Shown here: positions 29,090 to 40,656 of the stretch, piece after piece
Position numbering within the stretch: position 1 is the first letter of the stretch
Layout: each line of letters starts with the position of its first letter
From: Polyangium spumosum
Lineage (GTDB): Bacteria > Myxococcota_A > Polyangia > Polyangiales > Polyangiaceae
Direction of reading: 5' to 3'
Length of the DNA stretch: 64,000 bases
NCBI RefSeq assembly: GCF_009649845.1
Contig: NZ_WJIE01000001.1
Span: 1,225,054 to 1,289,053, forward strand
Translations under genes and position numbers: made by a program
The notes under the pieces: generated by a model
Seen by the model: the letters and a program-made list of their open reading frames with translations, nothing else
What the model was told of the DNA's origin: nothing
Databases searched by the model: none

Positions 29090-30040
29090 TCAGTCCTGAC
29101 CGACCACGCGCTCCCAGAGCGGATCGTTCGAGGAGAAGAGGGCGTCGCGCTCGACCTTGAGGAAACGCGAGAACTCGACCTTGCGGAGCTGGCGGTCGCT
29201 GTCCCGGTTCGGATCCTCGTAGTGGATGATGCTGACCTTCACCTGCTCGAGGAGCTGGATCCCGTTCGGCTTGTAGCTGACGTCCGTGCGGAGCTGGTAA
29301 CGCGCGTAGAGGCCACGCTCCGTGACCGACGGGAGCACCTGCACGCGCTCGATGTCGACCTTCGCCGCCTCGATCAAGCGGCCGCGGCGCGCGAGGAACA
29401 TGTGCGCCTGTTTGCGACAGTCATCCGGGTCGGGGCAACGCTTCGCCTCGGCCACGACGAGGTTGTCGTCGCCGAGACGGACGGGCGTGATCTGCGACTT
29501 CGCGGGCCCGCGGAAGCTGCCGATCGCGAAGATCTCGGCGCGATCGTCGGTCGCGCGGGCGAGGATGATCGGGCCGCCCTCGTCACCGTTTTCGAACTTG
29601 AGCACGCGGTACCAGAGCGTGCGCAGGCCGTTCGGGCCGGAGCGCACGTCGACCTCCTCCACGTCGAGCTTGCGCGGCCAGCCCTTCTCGGAGATGCCGC
29701 CGCGGAGCGACTCGTTCGCGAAGGCGTAGTGGCCCGTGCAGTCGACGTCCGTCGGGTTCAACCCCTTCTCTGCGTTGAACCCGGGGATCGCGACCTCGGC
29801 CCATTGGTCGGGCTCGAGCGTGCGAACCACGGCCTTGCCTCGGCCACCGCGGAGCGGCGAGAGCTTCTGCGTGCAGACGGCGATCGGTGTCTGCTCGCGC
29901 GTCCTGGCCTCGAGGTGCGGCTGCTCGGGCGCGGCGCCGCAGCCCAACATGGCGGACGCGATGCCCATCCAGAGCGCGGCGAGGCTCCCGCGGCGCGCCG
30001 TTTTCGCTTGGTCCCGGCGGTCTTGAAGAGACGGCTTCAC
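29090..30040 (-). CDS. predicted lipoprotein of unknown function
   Basis: 316 residues from GTG 30040. Basic N-terminus (KTARRG), hydrophobic segment and lipobox MLGC near residue 34 predict an outer- or inner-membrane lipoprotein. The mature part contains a segment DVDCTGHYAFANESLRGG, a WYRVLKFENGDEGGPIILAR strand, and a pair of cysteines in RCPDPDDCRKQ; no catalytic motif is recognised. No ATG in frame is better placed. It diverges from tssE across a 205-base gap, placing it physically within the T6SS locus; a similar lipoprotein (33873-34544) lies on the other side of tssEFG. Confidence 0.75.
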   Translation of the reverse strand: MKPSLQDRRDQAKTARRGSLAALWMGIASAMLGCGAAPEQPHLEARTREQTPIAVCTQKLSPLRGGRGKAVVRTLEPDQWAEVAIPGFNAEKGLNPTDVDCTGHYAFANESLRGGISEKGWPRKLDVEEVDVRSGPNGLRTLWYRVLKFENGDEGGPIILARATDDRAEIFAIGSFRGPAKSQITPVRLGDDNLVVAEAKRCPDPDDCRKQAHMFLARRGRLIEAAKVDIERVQVLPSVTERGLYARYQLRTDVSYKPNGIQLLEQVKVSIIHYEDPNRDSDRQLRKVEFSRFLKVERDALFSSNDPLWERVVGQD

Positions 30041-30245
30041 GCCTCATTTCGTATCACGCAAGGCGCCTGCCACGAAAATTCCCTGTGACCCCCTCCGATA
30101 CGATCCAGCCGACCGAACGCCGACAACGCCCCCGGTCCCGACATGAAGTGACCTTTGATACAAGGCCGGCGATCCCTTTTGGCAGAGAGCGCGTCGCGCG
30201 GGGTTTGGGCTTCTGGTCGAGCGGGGCGAGGGGTAGAATGGACGC

Positions 30246-30662
30246 ATGGCAGCATCGCTGCTCACGCGCATCGCCCACGCGGCCAATCCGCACTCGCTGG
30301 AGAGGCATACGTGGAAGGATCAGGATCTCGAGCAGGCCGTGATCGCGCACCTCTCGCGGATGCTGAACACGCGGCAGGGCAGCTCCCTCACCTGCCCGGA
30401 TTATGGGCTGATCGAGGTGTCGGAGATGCTGCACGACTTCCCGGACGCCATCGGGATCGTGCAGCGCGCCATCAAGAACAGCATCCAGCAGTACGAGCCG
30501 CGCCTGAAGAACGTGCAGGTCCGGCACATCAAGAACGAGGTCTTGGGGACCATGTACCTCGAGTTCGAGATCACGGGGCAGCTGCACTACCCGGACGGAC
30601 GACGTTCGGGGCTTCGGTTCAGCACCTCGGTGGATGGGAGCGGCAACGTCAAGATCGGCTGA
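30246..30662 (+). CDS. tssE: T6SS baseplate protein TssE (gp25-like)
   Basis: 138 residues, the usual size for this phage gp25 homologue of the baseplate wedge. LTCPDYGLIEV and the C-terminal EFEITGQL strand match the lysozyme-like fold that has lost catalytic function. Start ATG 30246; GAGGGG lies about 13 bases upstream, a loose ribosome binding site. First gene of tssE-tssF-tssG, with its promoter in the divergent gap 30041-30245. Confidence 0.93.
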   Translation: MAASLLTRIAHAANPHSLERHTWKDQDLEQAVIAHLSRMLNTRQGSSLTCPDYGLIEVSEMLHDFPDAIGIVQRAIKNSIQQYEPRLKNVQVRHIKNEVLGTMYLEFEITGQLHYPDGRRSGLRFSTSVDGSGNVKIG

Positions 30663-30742
30663 GCGGTTCGCGGAGGCGCGAAACTCTTCACGAACGTTGA
30701 CACTACCTCCGCGGAACGGTCGACTGTTCGGCGTCGGGCCCC

Positions 30743-32512
30743 ATGTTCAACAAGTACTACCAGGACGAGCTATCCTACCTGCGCGAGCTCGGGCGCGAGT
30801 TCGCGCAGGCGTACCCCGCGATCGCGCCGATGCTCGCCGAGCGCGGGGCGGACCCAGACGTCGAGCGGCTGCTCGAGGGCGTCGCGTTCCTGACGGGGAA
30901 GATCCGGCAGAAGCTCGATGACGAGCTGCCCGAGGTCATCCACTCGGTCGCGTCGCTGCTCTTCCCGCACTACCTGCGGCAGATCCCGTCGACGTCGATC
31001 GTGGAGTTCACGCCGCTGCCGAACGTGGTGCGCGAGAAGCTCATCGTCGCGAGGCACGCCGAGGTCGGGTCGGTGCCGGTCGACGGGGTCTCGTGTCGAT
31101 TCCGCACGACGCAGGACGTGGAGCTCTTGCCGCTCACCGTGGAGGACGTGCGCGTCGAGACGGGCGCGCAGCTCGCGCAGTCGCTGCGCATCGAGGTGAA
31201 GGTGACGGGCGGCGCGGCCCTGGCGGCGCTCGCGCTCTCGAAGATCCGCTTCTACATCCACGGCGAGCGCAGGCTCCAGGACGACGTCCGCGTCTGGCTC
31301 GGCGCGCACGTCGACTCCATCGCGCTCTGCTCGGTCGACGCCGCGGGCCGCGACACCACGCTCGCGACGCTCCCCGCGCGCAACGTGAAGCTCGTCGGGT
31401 TCGACGAGGACGAGGCGCTGATCCCCTACCCGCCCACGGTTTACCCGGGCTTCCGCCTCTTGCAGGAGTACTTCACGCTCCCGCAGAAGTTCGCCTTCTT
31501 CGAGGTCCAGGGCCTCGAGGTGATGCCCGCGGACAAACTCACGGACAGGTTCGCGATCCTGATCCAGTTCAAGGACGGTCTGCCCGCGGGGACGCGGCTC
31601 TCGAAGGACAACTTCCGGCTCTTCTGCTCGCCGGTCGTGAACCTTTTCGAGCACTCGAGTGATCCGATCAAGCCGGATCCGAGCAAGTACGAGTACCTCG
31701 CTCGGCCCGCGGGCTCGACGCCGGTGGCCTACGAGCTCTACAGCATCGAGAGCGTGATCGGCATCGCGCGACGCACGAGCCAGCGCGTGAAGATCCCGCC
31801 GTTCTTCTCGTTCGAGCACGAGCTCGATCCCGAGGCCTCGGCGCGCGGCGTCTTCTACCAGACGCACATCAAGCCTGCGTCGGTCGGCGACGGCATCGAC
31901 ATCTACGTCTCGTTCGGCTCGGCGCAGGACGGCGCGGCGATCCCGGAGTTCGACGTCATCAGCATCGAGGCGACGTGCACGAACCGGCGCCTGCCCGCGC
32001 AGCTCAAGGTCGGCGATCTGCGCGTGCCGACGGCGACGTCGCCTGCGGTCGCGAGCTTCACGAACGTCACGGGCGTGACCGCGCCCTTGCCTCCGCCGAT
32101 GGGCCGCGAGCTGCAGTGGCGCGTGCTCTCGCACATGGCGATGAGTTATCGATCGATCACGGAGCTCGACGTGCTCCGGTCGATGCTGGAGATCTACAAC
32201 TTCCCCGCGCTCGTCGATCGTCAGGCGGCGCGGGCGAACCAGCTCCGCATGCAGGCGATCAAGTCGATCCGCGTCCGCCCCACGGATCGGCTCTACCGCG
32301 GCGCGCCCGTGCGCGGCGTGGCGACGGAGATCGAGCTCGACGAGGGGGGCTTCGCGGGTGAAGGCGAGATGTACCTCTTCGCGAGCATCCTCAACGAGAT
32401 GCTGGCGTCGTACGTCTCGCTCAACTCCTTCACGCAGCTCAGCGTCACCGGGACCAACACGCGCGTGGTTTATCGATGGGACCCGAAGAGCGGCAGCCTG
32501 AACCTGATCTGA
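30743..32512 (+). CDS. tssF: T6SS baseplate protein TssF
   Basis: Baseplate wedge protein related to phage gp6. 589 residues, normal length. N-terminal YYQDELSYLRELGREFAQ and PAIAPMLAERGADPDVERLLEG are hallmark sequences, followed by LFPHYLRQIPS. The C-terminal region has RPTDRLYRGAPVRG and YVSLNSFTQLSV. 80 bases after tssE; overlaps tssG by 37 bases. Confidence 0.96.
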   Translation: MFNKYYQDELSYLRELGREFAQAYPAIAPMLAERGADPDVERLLEGVAFLTGKIRQKLDDELPEVIHSVASLLFPHYLRQIPSTSIVEFTPLPNVVREKLIVARHAEVGSVPVDGVSCRFRTTQDVELLPLTVEDVRVETGAQLAQSLRIEVKVTGGAALAALALSKIRFYIHGERRLQDDVRVWLGAHVDSIALCSVDAAGRDTTLATLPARNVKLVGFDEDEALIPYPPTVYPGFRLLQEYFTLPQKFAFFEVQGLEVMPADKLTDRFAILIQFKDGLPAGTRLSKDNFRLFCSPVVNLFEHSSDPIKPDPSKYEYLARPAGSTPVAYELYSIESVIGIARRTSQRVKIPPFFSFEHELDPEASARGVFYQTHIKPASVGDGIDIYVSFGSAQDGAAIPEFDVISIEATCTNRRLPAQLKVGDLRVPTATSPAVASFTNVTGVTAPLPPPMGRELQWRVLSHMAMSYRSITELDVLRSMLEIYNFPALVDRQAARANQLRMQAIKSIRVRPTDRLYRGAPVRGVATEIELDEGGFAGEGEMYLFASILNEMLASYVSLNSFTQLSVTGTNTRVVYRWDPKSGSLNLI

Positions 32513-33645
32513 GCGGCGGGGCGGCCCCCGACGCAGCGTTCGCGCCGTCGCCCGATCCGGAGCGGCAGGCGAAGGCGGCGATCGCGGCCAAGATGGCCGA
32601 GCTCGAGCACAGCGCCCGTCGCTACTCGTTCTTCCGGCTGGTCTACATCCTCGAGCGCCTCTTCCCGGGCAGCGCGCCCGTGGGCCAGCTCGGGCCCGTC
32701 GCGAACGAGCGCATCCGCCTGCGCGCGGACACGAGCTTGATCTTCGCGTCGACGGACGTGAGCGAGCTCAAGAGCACGAAGTACCCCGACGAGGTCGATC
32801 GCGCGCGTATCACCGCGGGCTTCCTCGGGCTCTACGGCTCGGTCTCGCCGCTGCCGACGTATTACGTCGAGGACCTCGCGCAGGACGACTACCAGGGTGG
32901 TCCGCAGCCGAAGCGCGAGTTCCTCGACGTCTTCAACCATCGCCTGCTGTCGCTCTTTTATCGAGCGTTCACGAAGTACCGGCACTCGGTCGGTTACCGG
33001 AGGAAGGGCGACGATCCGTTCACGCGGCGCCTGCTCTGCGCGGCGGGCGTCGATGGATTCCGCGAGCACAAGAGCCCGCTGCATCGGTTCTTGTACCTTC
33101 GTTACGCGCCGCTGCTCGCGACGAAGAGCCGCAGCGCGCGTGGGCTCGAGGTGGTGCTGAAGGACATCTTCGGCAGCATGGGCGTGGACATCGAGCAGTT
33201 CGTCGGTCACTGGACGCTGCTCGAGAAGCCGCTGCGCAACAAGATGGGCGTGGCGAACCATCAGCTCGGCGAGAGCCTGACGATCGGCCGCTGGGTCTAC
33301 GACGGGACGGGGCGCTTCAAGATCAAGCTCGGGCCGCTGAAGTACGACGAGTACATCTCGTTTTTGCCCGGCGGCTCGAACCGAGCGATCCTCAAGGCCA
33401 CGGTCGACACGCTCACGCGCGGCGCATGCGACGCGATGCTGGAGCTGCACGTGGCGACGGAGGACGCGCCCCGCTTCCAGCTCGCGTCTCCCCGCGCCTC
33501 CACGCTCGCGCGCACGACGTGGCTCGGCGGGCCGGTCGGTCAAAACTTCGTGATCGAAGTACCGCTGAACGACAAACCGCAGAAGACCGGCCAGGGCGAC
33601 GACGAAGAGGAAGAACGCCTCGACCCGCCGCCGCTTCCCTACTAG
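32476..33645 (+). CDS. tssG: T6SS baseplate protein TssG
   Basis: Completes the TssE-F-G wedge. 389 residues. Family features: YSFFRLVYILERLFPG, FLGLYGSVSPLPTYYVE, DVFNHRLLSLFYRAFTKYR and the C-terminal LGESLTIGRW region. ATG 32476 overlaps tssF by 37 bases, which is unusually deep; an in-frame ATG nearer the conserved domain (in MAELEH) is an alternative. The C-terminal tail DDEEEERLDPPP is acidic. Last T6SS gene before a convergent lipoprotein. Confidence 0.94.
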   Translation: MGPEERQPEPDLSGGAAPDAAFAPSPDPERQAKAAIAAKMAELEHSARRYSFFRLVYILERLFPGSAPVGQLGPVANERIRLRADTSLIFASTDVSELKSTKYPDEVDRARITAGFLGLYGSVSPLPTYYVEDLAQDDYQGGPQPKREFLDVFNHRLLSLFYRAFTKYRHSVGYRRKGDDPFTRRLLCAAGVDGFREHKSPLHRFLYLRYAPLLATKSRSARGLEVVLKDIFGSMGVDIEQFVGHWTLLEKPLRNKMGVANHQLGESLTIGRWVYDGTGRFKIKLGPLKYDEYISFLPGGSNRAILKATVDTLTRGACDAMLELHVATEDAPRFQLASPRASTLARTTWLGGPVGQNFVIEVPLNDKPQKTGQGDDEEEERLDPPPLPY

Positions 33646-33672
33646 GGGGGCTCCGGTCGGCCCGACCAAAAA

Positions 33673-33699
33673 GCGATTTTTCGCGATGCGAAAAATCGC
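33673..33699. terminator. 12-bp hairpin after tssG
   Basis: Perfect stem 33673-33684 with 33688-33699 and a 3-base loop, containing an internal AAAAA/TTTTT. It lies 28 bases after the tssG stop in the 227-base convergent gap (33646-33872). No long external T run, so classification is moderate. Confidence 0.55.
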
Positions 33700-33816
33700 C
33701 GGGCCTTCCTCTGCCCCCCTAACCCCCCGCGCGCTCGTTTCAGCTTCACTTCGTTCCGCTGCCCCGAGCGCTTCGGCCTGACGCCTCGTGCAGATCCTTC
33801 TGGAACGCGCTTCTTG

Positions 33817-33866
33817 CCCCCTCTCCCGCGAGGGTCCCGCGAGGGAGAGGGGGTTGGGGGTGAGGG
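33817..33866. repeat. CCCTCTCCC-type dispersed palindrome, copy 2
   Basis: Inverted repeat with CCCCTCTCCCGCG on the left and CGCGAGGGAGAGGGG on the right, then TTGGGGGTGAGGG. It shares its pattern with 5642-5686 and likewise lies between convergent gene ends, 7 bases from the stop of the minus-strand lipoprotein. Confidence 0.6.
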
Positions 33867-33872
33867 AATCGC

Positions 33873-34544
33873 TCAGTACACGAGCATGCTGCGCAGCGCC
33901 GTCGCCATCTCGTCGGCGACCGACTCGATGTTCTCGCCGTGCACCACCTGCACCAGCAAGAGCCGGTTGCCGCTGCGGATCAATATTTCGTGCGCGTACG
34001 AATGGTACGCCGGCTTCGCGGGGACACGCGTCTTCACGATGTAGCTGCGCGCCTGCGCGTTCGCCGTCGCCACGGGCATGCGCCCCGCGAGGATCTGCGC
34101 GCCTTGCTCCTCGCAGTCGCGCTCGTAACGCTTCATCACGTCGGGCCACGTGTCCTCGGGGTGATCGATCCGCTCGTAGATCGAGAAGAGGAACTGGCGC
34201 GGCGACTGGTACGAGATGAAGCGCTGACCTGGCGAGTAGTCGGCGTCGCGCACGTACCAGTCGATCGGGCGCGCGAGGCGCACGTCGCCGTCGAGGACGC
34301 CCACGCCGACGCGGCGCGGGAGGCGCTCGTTTTCGTCGGCGTTCAGCTTCGGGAAGTAGACTTCGTAGCTCTGGTTCTTGTCGATGACCCCGCTGCCGTG
34401 CAGGTAGAACACGTCGTCTCGTTGCGGCGCGGTGGGCGAGCCGCCGCAGCCGAACGAGACGATAGGCAGGGTCAGCGCGCCCAGCGCGAGGGCCAGGCGG
34501 GTGACAGAACGGAGCGAGGGACAAGAGAGGTCGACGGGCCTCAT
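33873..34544 (-). CDS. predicted lipoprotein of unknown function
   Basis: 223 residues. ATG 34544 was chosen because it gives an Arg-containing n-region, a hydrophobic core and lipobox SFGC near residue 33; the longer frame to 34604 buries the signal. The mature domain opens with DDVFYLHGSGVIDKNQSYEVYF and includes ARPIDWYVRDADY and a C-terminal LLLVQVVHGENIE strand-helix. No catalytic motif is recognised. It converges on tssG and diverges from the next lipoprotein (149-base gap, 34545-34693). Confidence 0.72.
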   Translation of the reverse strand: MRPVDLSCPSLRSVTRLALALGALTLPIVSFGCGGSPTAPQRDDVFYLHGSGVIDKNQSYEVYFPKLNADENERLPRRVGVGVLDGDVRLARPIDWYVRDADYSPGQRFISYQSPRQFLFSIYERIDHPEDTWPDVMKRYERDCEEQGAQILAGRMPVATANAQARSYIVKTRVPAKPAYHSYAHEILIRSGNRLLLVQVVHGENIESVADEMATALRSMLVY

Positions 34545-34693
34545 CACGGTTAACTTAGGATACCCTGGTCGCCGGGCCAAATGATCGCTCATGAGTTTGG
34601 CCATCTCGCCGAGACCGTTGAATGATCGACCCGGCTGTGGACAAGATGATGCCAGGATCCGACGTCGCCCGCGCGACGCCTGGGGAGTACACC

Positions 34694-35302
34694 GTGACGT
34701 ATCTCGCAGAACGTAGTGTCCTTCTATCCCTCGCTCTCGCGCTGAGCGGCCTCGGCTGTGTCGGGCTCGAGGCTGGCATCGACTATCCGAGCGACCTGCC
34801 GGCGCCGGACGAGCACCTCACCTCCCCCGAGGGCGAGGCCGATCCGAGCGTCTCGCTGAACGGCTTCGTCATCAAAGACGAGGTCTGCAAGGGGGTCGAC
34901 ACCCACCCGATCACGCAGAAGCTCGGCCCGGAGGACTTCGCGCGTTACCTGGAGACCCAGGGGATCAAGCTCGAGCCCCAGAAGGCGCGCGACAACCTCT
35001 ACTGGTTCGACTTCCCCACGGGCGAGAAGAAGGAGGGCGAGCCGCAGCCGTTCTTGCGCCTCCGCCTCGCGGTCCTCGACGACCACTTCGCGGCCACCCG
35101 CGACCTGCAGGAGTCGCTCCTCGATCACGGCCCGGGCTGGTGGGGGCTGCGCCGCTCGAACCTCGCGGTCCTGGCGCCGAAGACGAGCCTCTCGGAGTCG
35201 GTCGCCTTCGCGCTGAAGCACAAGCTCGTTTGCTGGGGCATGTTCGCGTACACGGGCACCGACGACGTGTACGCGGTCCCCGGTCCGTACACCGAGCTCT
35301 GA
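34694..35302 (+). CDS. predicted lipoprotein of unknown function
   Basis: 202 residues from GTG 34694, chosen because GGGGAG lies 6 bases upstream and the resulting N-terminus (VTYLAERSVLLSLALALSGLGC) is a textbook lipoprotein signal with lipobox GLGC at residue 22; the ATG at 34622 would bury it. The mature protein starts Gly/Glu/Asp-rich, then has a compact domain with KLGPEDFARYLETQGIKL and a Trp-rich GPGWWGLRR segment. No known domain recognised. Divergent from the previous lipoprotein. Confidence 0.72.
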   Translation: MTYLAERSVLLSLALALSGLGCVGLEAGIDYPSDLPAPDEHLTSPEGEADPSVSLNGFVIKDEVCKGVDTHPITQKLGPEDFARYLETQGIKLEPQKARDNLYWFDFPTGEKKEGEPQPFLRLRLAVLDDHFAATRDLQESLLDHGPGWWGLRRSNLAVLAPKTSLSESVAFALKHKLVCWGMFAYTGTDDVYAVPGPYTEL

Positions 35303-35376
35303 GCGCCGCAGACAGCCGACGCGGACGACGCGCGCGGATGTGGTCCGGACGCGTGTCGTTCACGTAGACTCCAGGC

Positions 35377-36411
35377 ATGCGCTTTCGGCTCGCCTTCGCC
35401 CTCACCGCCCTCACGACCGCCCTCGGCGCGTACCTCGCCGCCTGCAGCTCCGAAGACAACATCGAGGATCTCTGCGGCTGGCTCGGCGACGAGAACAACT
35501 GCTACCGCCAGTTCTACGCCGACATCACCACGACCTGCGGCACCAAGGGTCCCAACTCCGCGCGGGATGGCTCGTTCCTCAAGCGGGACAAACTCGACAC
35601 GTGCGTGCTCGACGGCGCAGAAGGCGGGCAGGTCGTCTTCGATCCGCCCCTCGACATCGCCACCGACTTCCCCGTCACGACCGCGTCCTTCGCGATGATC
35701 CGCGGCGACGGCACCATCTGCGGCGCGGCGGCGTTCGGATCGGACGGCGCCATGGCCCTCTCGGTCGAGGCCGTGAGCGTCGACGAGAACGGCATCGTCA
35801 CGCCCCTCGGCGACGGCGGACTGCCGGACAGCGGAACGAGCTGCGTCGACAGCACCGATCCCATCTGCGGCGGCAGCTTCTCGGTCAAACCCGTGACCGA
35901 GCGCGAGATCGTCGACGTCACGTGCAGCACGGCCACGCGCAAGGAGTCGCACCGCTTCAACCGCCTGCAGCTCGCCAAGTGCGACGGCACCAAGGACAAC
36001 GCGCCCGACGAGGCGAACGTCGCCGCGCTCTTCCCGCGCGCGGAGTTCGAGTCGAACCCGGGCGGCGTCGCCCTCGAGGGGTACGTGCTCTTCCGCGTCT
36101 TCTTCCCGCCGGCGACGGGTGAGCTCGAGGGCGCCCAGCCCGAGGTCGTCGAGTACTTCCGCTGCCGCATCCCGAGCGCGCCGAACACCTGCGCCAACGG
36201 CGTGCAGGACGAAGGCGAGCCCGCGATCGACTGCGGCGTGCTCTGCGGCAAGGGCTGCTGCAACAGCGACCCCTGCTACATCAACTCCGACTGCGAATCG
36301 GGCGTCTGCTCCGCGGTCGACGGCGGCATGGGCATTCGCCGCTGCATCGGCGATGGACCGATCTGCACGCCGCCCGCCCCGGCCCCGGACGCGGGCACGG
36401 ACGGCGGCTGA
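35377..36411 (+). CDS. Cys-rich lipoprotein of myxobacterial type
   Basis: 344 residues. Signal with lipobox LAAC at residue 23. The mature N-terminal part is Asp/Cys-rich (DLCGWLGDENNCYRQ, TTTCGTKG), and the C-terminal 90 residues hold a dense Cys module: TCANGVQDEGEPAIDCG, LCGKGCC, SDPCYINSDCESGVCS. This C-x-NG...D-x-GE...DCG pattern is recurrent in secreted Polyangiales proteins. Disulfide-stabilised surface protein is the likely nature; function unknown. Confidence 0.8.
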   Translation: MRFRLAFALTALTTALGAYLAACSSEDNIEDLCGWLGDENNCYRQFYADITTTCGTKGPNSARDGSFLKRDKLDTCVLDGAEGGQVVFDPPLDIATDFPVTTASFAMIRGDGTICGAAAFGSDGAMALSVEAVSVDENGIVTPLGDGGLPDSGTSCVDSTDPICGGSFSVKPVTEREIVDVTCSTATRKESHRFNRLQLAKCDGTKDNAPDEANVAALFPRAEFESNPGGVALEGYVLFRVFFPPATGELEGAQPEVVEYFRCRIPSAPNTCANGVQDEGEPAIDCGVLCGKGCCNSDPCYINSDCESGVCSAVDGGMGIRRCIGDGPICTPPAPAPDAGTDGG

Positions 36412-36423
36412 TTCGACGGAGCA

Positions 36424-36454
36424 CGCGCGTGAGGCGAACCCACCCTCACGCGCG
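36424..36454. terminator. GC hairpin between convergent genes
   Basis: 11-bp perfect stem (36424-36434 with 36444-36454), 9-base loop, in the 62-base gap between the Cys-rich lipoprotein and the minus-strand FHA gene. No T run, so a stem-only terminator at best. Confidence 0.45.
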
Positions 36455-36473
36455 CGTCGCTCGGATTCAATCT

Positions 36474-37724
36474 TCAGGACACGAGTAGTTTGACGACAAA
36501 CGTCGTGCTGCCGAGGCGCAGCCGATCGTTGTCGCGGAGCTGGCGGCGATCGCCGGGCACGAGCTTCTGCTCGTTCAGGAAGGTGCCGTTGCGCGAGTTG
36601 TCGTCCTCGACGAACGCCTGGCCCGTCGCGGGATCCGCGTGGATCGTGGCGTGCCTCGACGACGTGCTGCCGTCGGAGACCGCGATGTCCACGCCGCTGT
36701 CGCCGCCGCTCCGGCCGAGCTGCGTGCGGCCGCTGTGGATCGGCCAGAAGCTGCCGCTCGGGTCGTTCTGGAACGTCACCAGAAAACCCACGAGCACGCG
36801 TTGCCCCGACGGCGTCACCACCGGCGGCGCGGCCGCGGGGCCCGAGAGCGAGCCCGGCGAGACCATCTGCGGCGCGACCACCGGCGGCGGCGCGACCCCG
36901 CCACCGAGCCCGCCCGGCGTCACCATCGGCGGCGGCGCGACCATCGGCGGCGGCGCGACCCCGCCGAGCTGACCCGGCCCCGTCAGGCGCGGCGGCGCGG
37001 CCGGCATGCCGCCCACGGCCTGCGGCATCATCGCCGGCGCGACCATCGGCGGCGGGCCCATCTGCGGCACCGCCATCTGCGGCGCGGCCATCTGCGGCGC
37101 GGCCATCTGCGCCATCGGCGGCGCGGCCATGCCCTGGTTGAACGTCGGCGCGGGCTGCGCCATCGGTTGCGCCATCGGCTGCGCCATCGGTTGCGCCATC
37201 GGCTGCGCCATCGGCTGCGCCATCGGCGGATTGGCGAACGAGGGCACCTGCGGCGGACCCATCGGCGGCGCTGCGAGCGGCGCGTTGCCGAACGGCATCC
37301 CGCCGCCGGGCGGCGGCGTCCCGAACGACGGGGCCGCGGGCATCCCGGGCGGCGCGCCCATCGGCTGCTGCGGCGCGGGCTTCGGGGCCTCACGCGCCCA
37401 GGGCGAGCGCATCGGGCTGTCGTCGACGTCGCCCGACGAGAACGCGCTCGCCGCGCCCATCCCGCCTCCTGCCATGGGCGGCGGCGGATAGGCCCCGGGC
37501 GTGACGGGCGGCGGCGCCGCCATCCCGCCGGGGTTGATCTTCGGCGGAGGCGCGGGGTAGCCGCCGCCCATCCCCGGCGGCCCCGGAGGCGCGTAGGCCC
37601 CCGATCCACCCATCGGAGGCGGCGGCGCCGGCGCTCCCGCCCCTCCTCCCACGGACGCTCCGCACATGTTGCAGACCGTGTCCGTGTCCTTGAGCATCCA
37701 CTGACAGCTAGGACAGGGCTTCAT
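36474..37724 (-). CDS. zinc-ribbon, Pro/Met/Ala-rich linker and FHA-domain protein
   Basis: 416 residues. The N-terminus is a zinc ribbon (CPSC ... CNMC, residues 4-21). A very long low-complexity linker (about 25-300) is dominated by Pro, Ala, Met, Gln and Gly, including six AQPM tetrapeptides. The C-terminal FHA domain (about 320-412) has ILRSGGDSGVDIAV-like strands with SSRHATIHAD and DDNSRNGTFLNE, so phosphothreonine binding is expected. Such an adaptor could sit downstream of a Ser/Thr kinase; the one at 49520-51061 is a candidate, without direct evidence. Converges on the lipoprotein gene and lies downstream of lon on the same strand. Confidence 0.85.
   Translation of the reverse strand: MKPCPSCQWMLKDTDTVCNMCGASVGGGAGAPAPPPPMGGSGAYAPPGPPGMGGGYPAPPPKINPGGMAAPPPVTPGAYPPPPMAGGGMGAASAFSSGDVDDSPMRSPWAREAPKPAPQQPMGAPPGMPAAPSFGTPPPGGGMPFGNAPLAAPPMGPPQVPSFANPPMAQPMAQPMAQPMAQPMAQPMAQPAPTFNQGMAAPPMAQMAAPQMAAPQMAVPQMGPPPMVAPAMMPQAVGGMPAAPPRLTGPGQLGGVAPPPMVAPPPMVTPGGLGGGVAPPPVVAPQMVSPGSLSGPAAAPPVVTPSGQRVLVGFLVTFQNDPSGSFWPIHSGRTQLGRSGGDSGVDIAVSDGSTSSRHATIHADPATGQAFVEDDNSRNGTFLNEQKLVPGDRRQLRDNDRLRLGSTTFVVKLLVS
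37153..37224 (-). repeat. six tandem 12-bp units encoding AQPM
   Basis: Six copies of GGYTGCGCCATC (+ strand) in phase with the reading frame of the FHA gene, giving a Met-Ala-Gln-Pro run. Copies differ only by C/T at one position, which indicates recent expansion. Confidence 0.85.
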
Positions 37725-37808
37725 CCGCCCGCCACATTAACATTTTTGGCCGCCGGGGGAGCGCCCGCTCCGAAGGGACCGGAAGAGCCGCGCGATCGGC
37801 CACAAAAG

Positions 37809-37845
37809 ACATCGGGGGTGATGCTTGGAGCACCACCCCCGACGT
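37809..37845 (-). terminator. intrinsic terminator of lon
   Basis: On the minus strand, a 16-bp stem with two G-T pairs and a 5-base loop is followed by CTTTTGTGG. It lies 20 bases after the lon stop. Confidence 0.85.
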
Positions 37846-37865
37846 TCAGGACCGACAAACCAGGG

Positions 37866-40316
<2,451 letters not shown>

Positions 40317-40656
40317 GAGACGATCTCCTCTACGAAGCTACCCGGGACGTCGAGCAGCTCCGACCGGCATCGGCGGCAATTTGCTGGACCCTACAGAGGC
40401 CAGCTCACGAACAGCGTCAATCGGTTTGATGCCCTCGCGAGGCCGGTGGAGCAAGGAAAGCTCGGACCGGGTCTCGGAGGCGGCGGTCAACGTAGACACG
40501 ACGCACGGCCCATGCCAGGCCTCTCGCCGAGATTTCATCCGCCCTCGGGGGCCACGGGGGTGCCGTAGGGCTTTCTCCGAGGTCAACGAAGAGCTCGCCT
40601 CGGCTCGCTTCCACGCCCCGGGCGGGTACCATTCGCCCCTGCTGGAGGCCTTCCGC
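40317..40656. other. non-coding gap between lon and the FGE-like gene
   Basis: 340 bases. Holds the lon ribosome binding site and presumably the divergent promoters. An open frame spans it in phase with the next gene (ATG 40315 and 40432), but its codons have clearly more A/T in third position than neighbouring genes, so I treat it as non-coding. No strong hairpin or recognised regulatory motif was seen. Confidence 0.5.
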
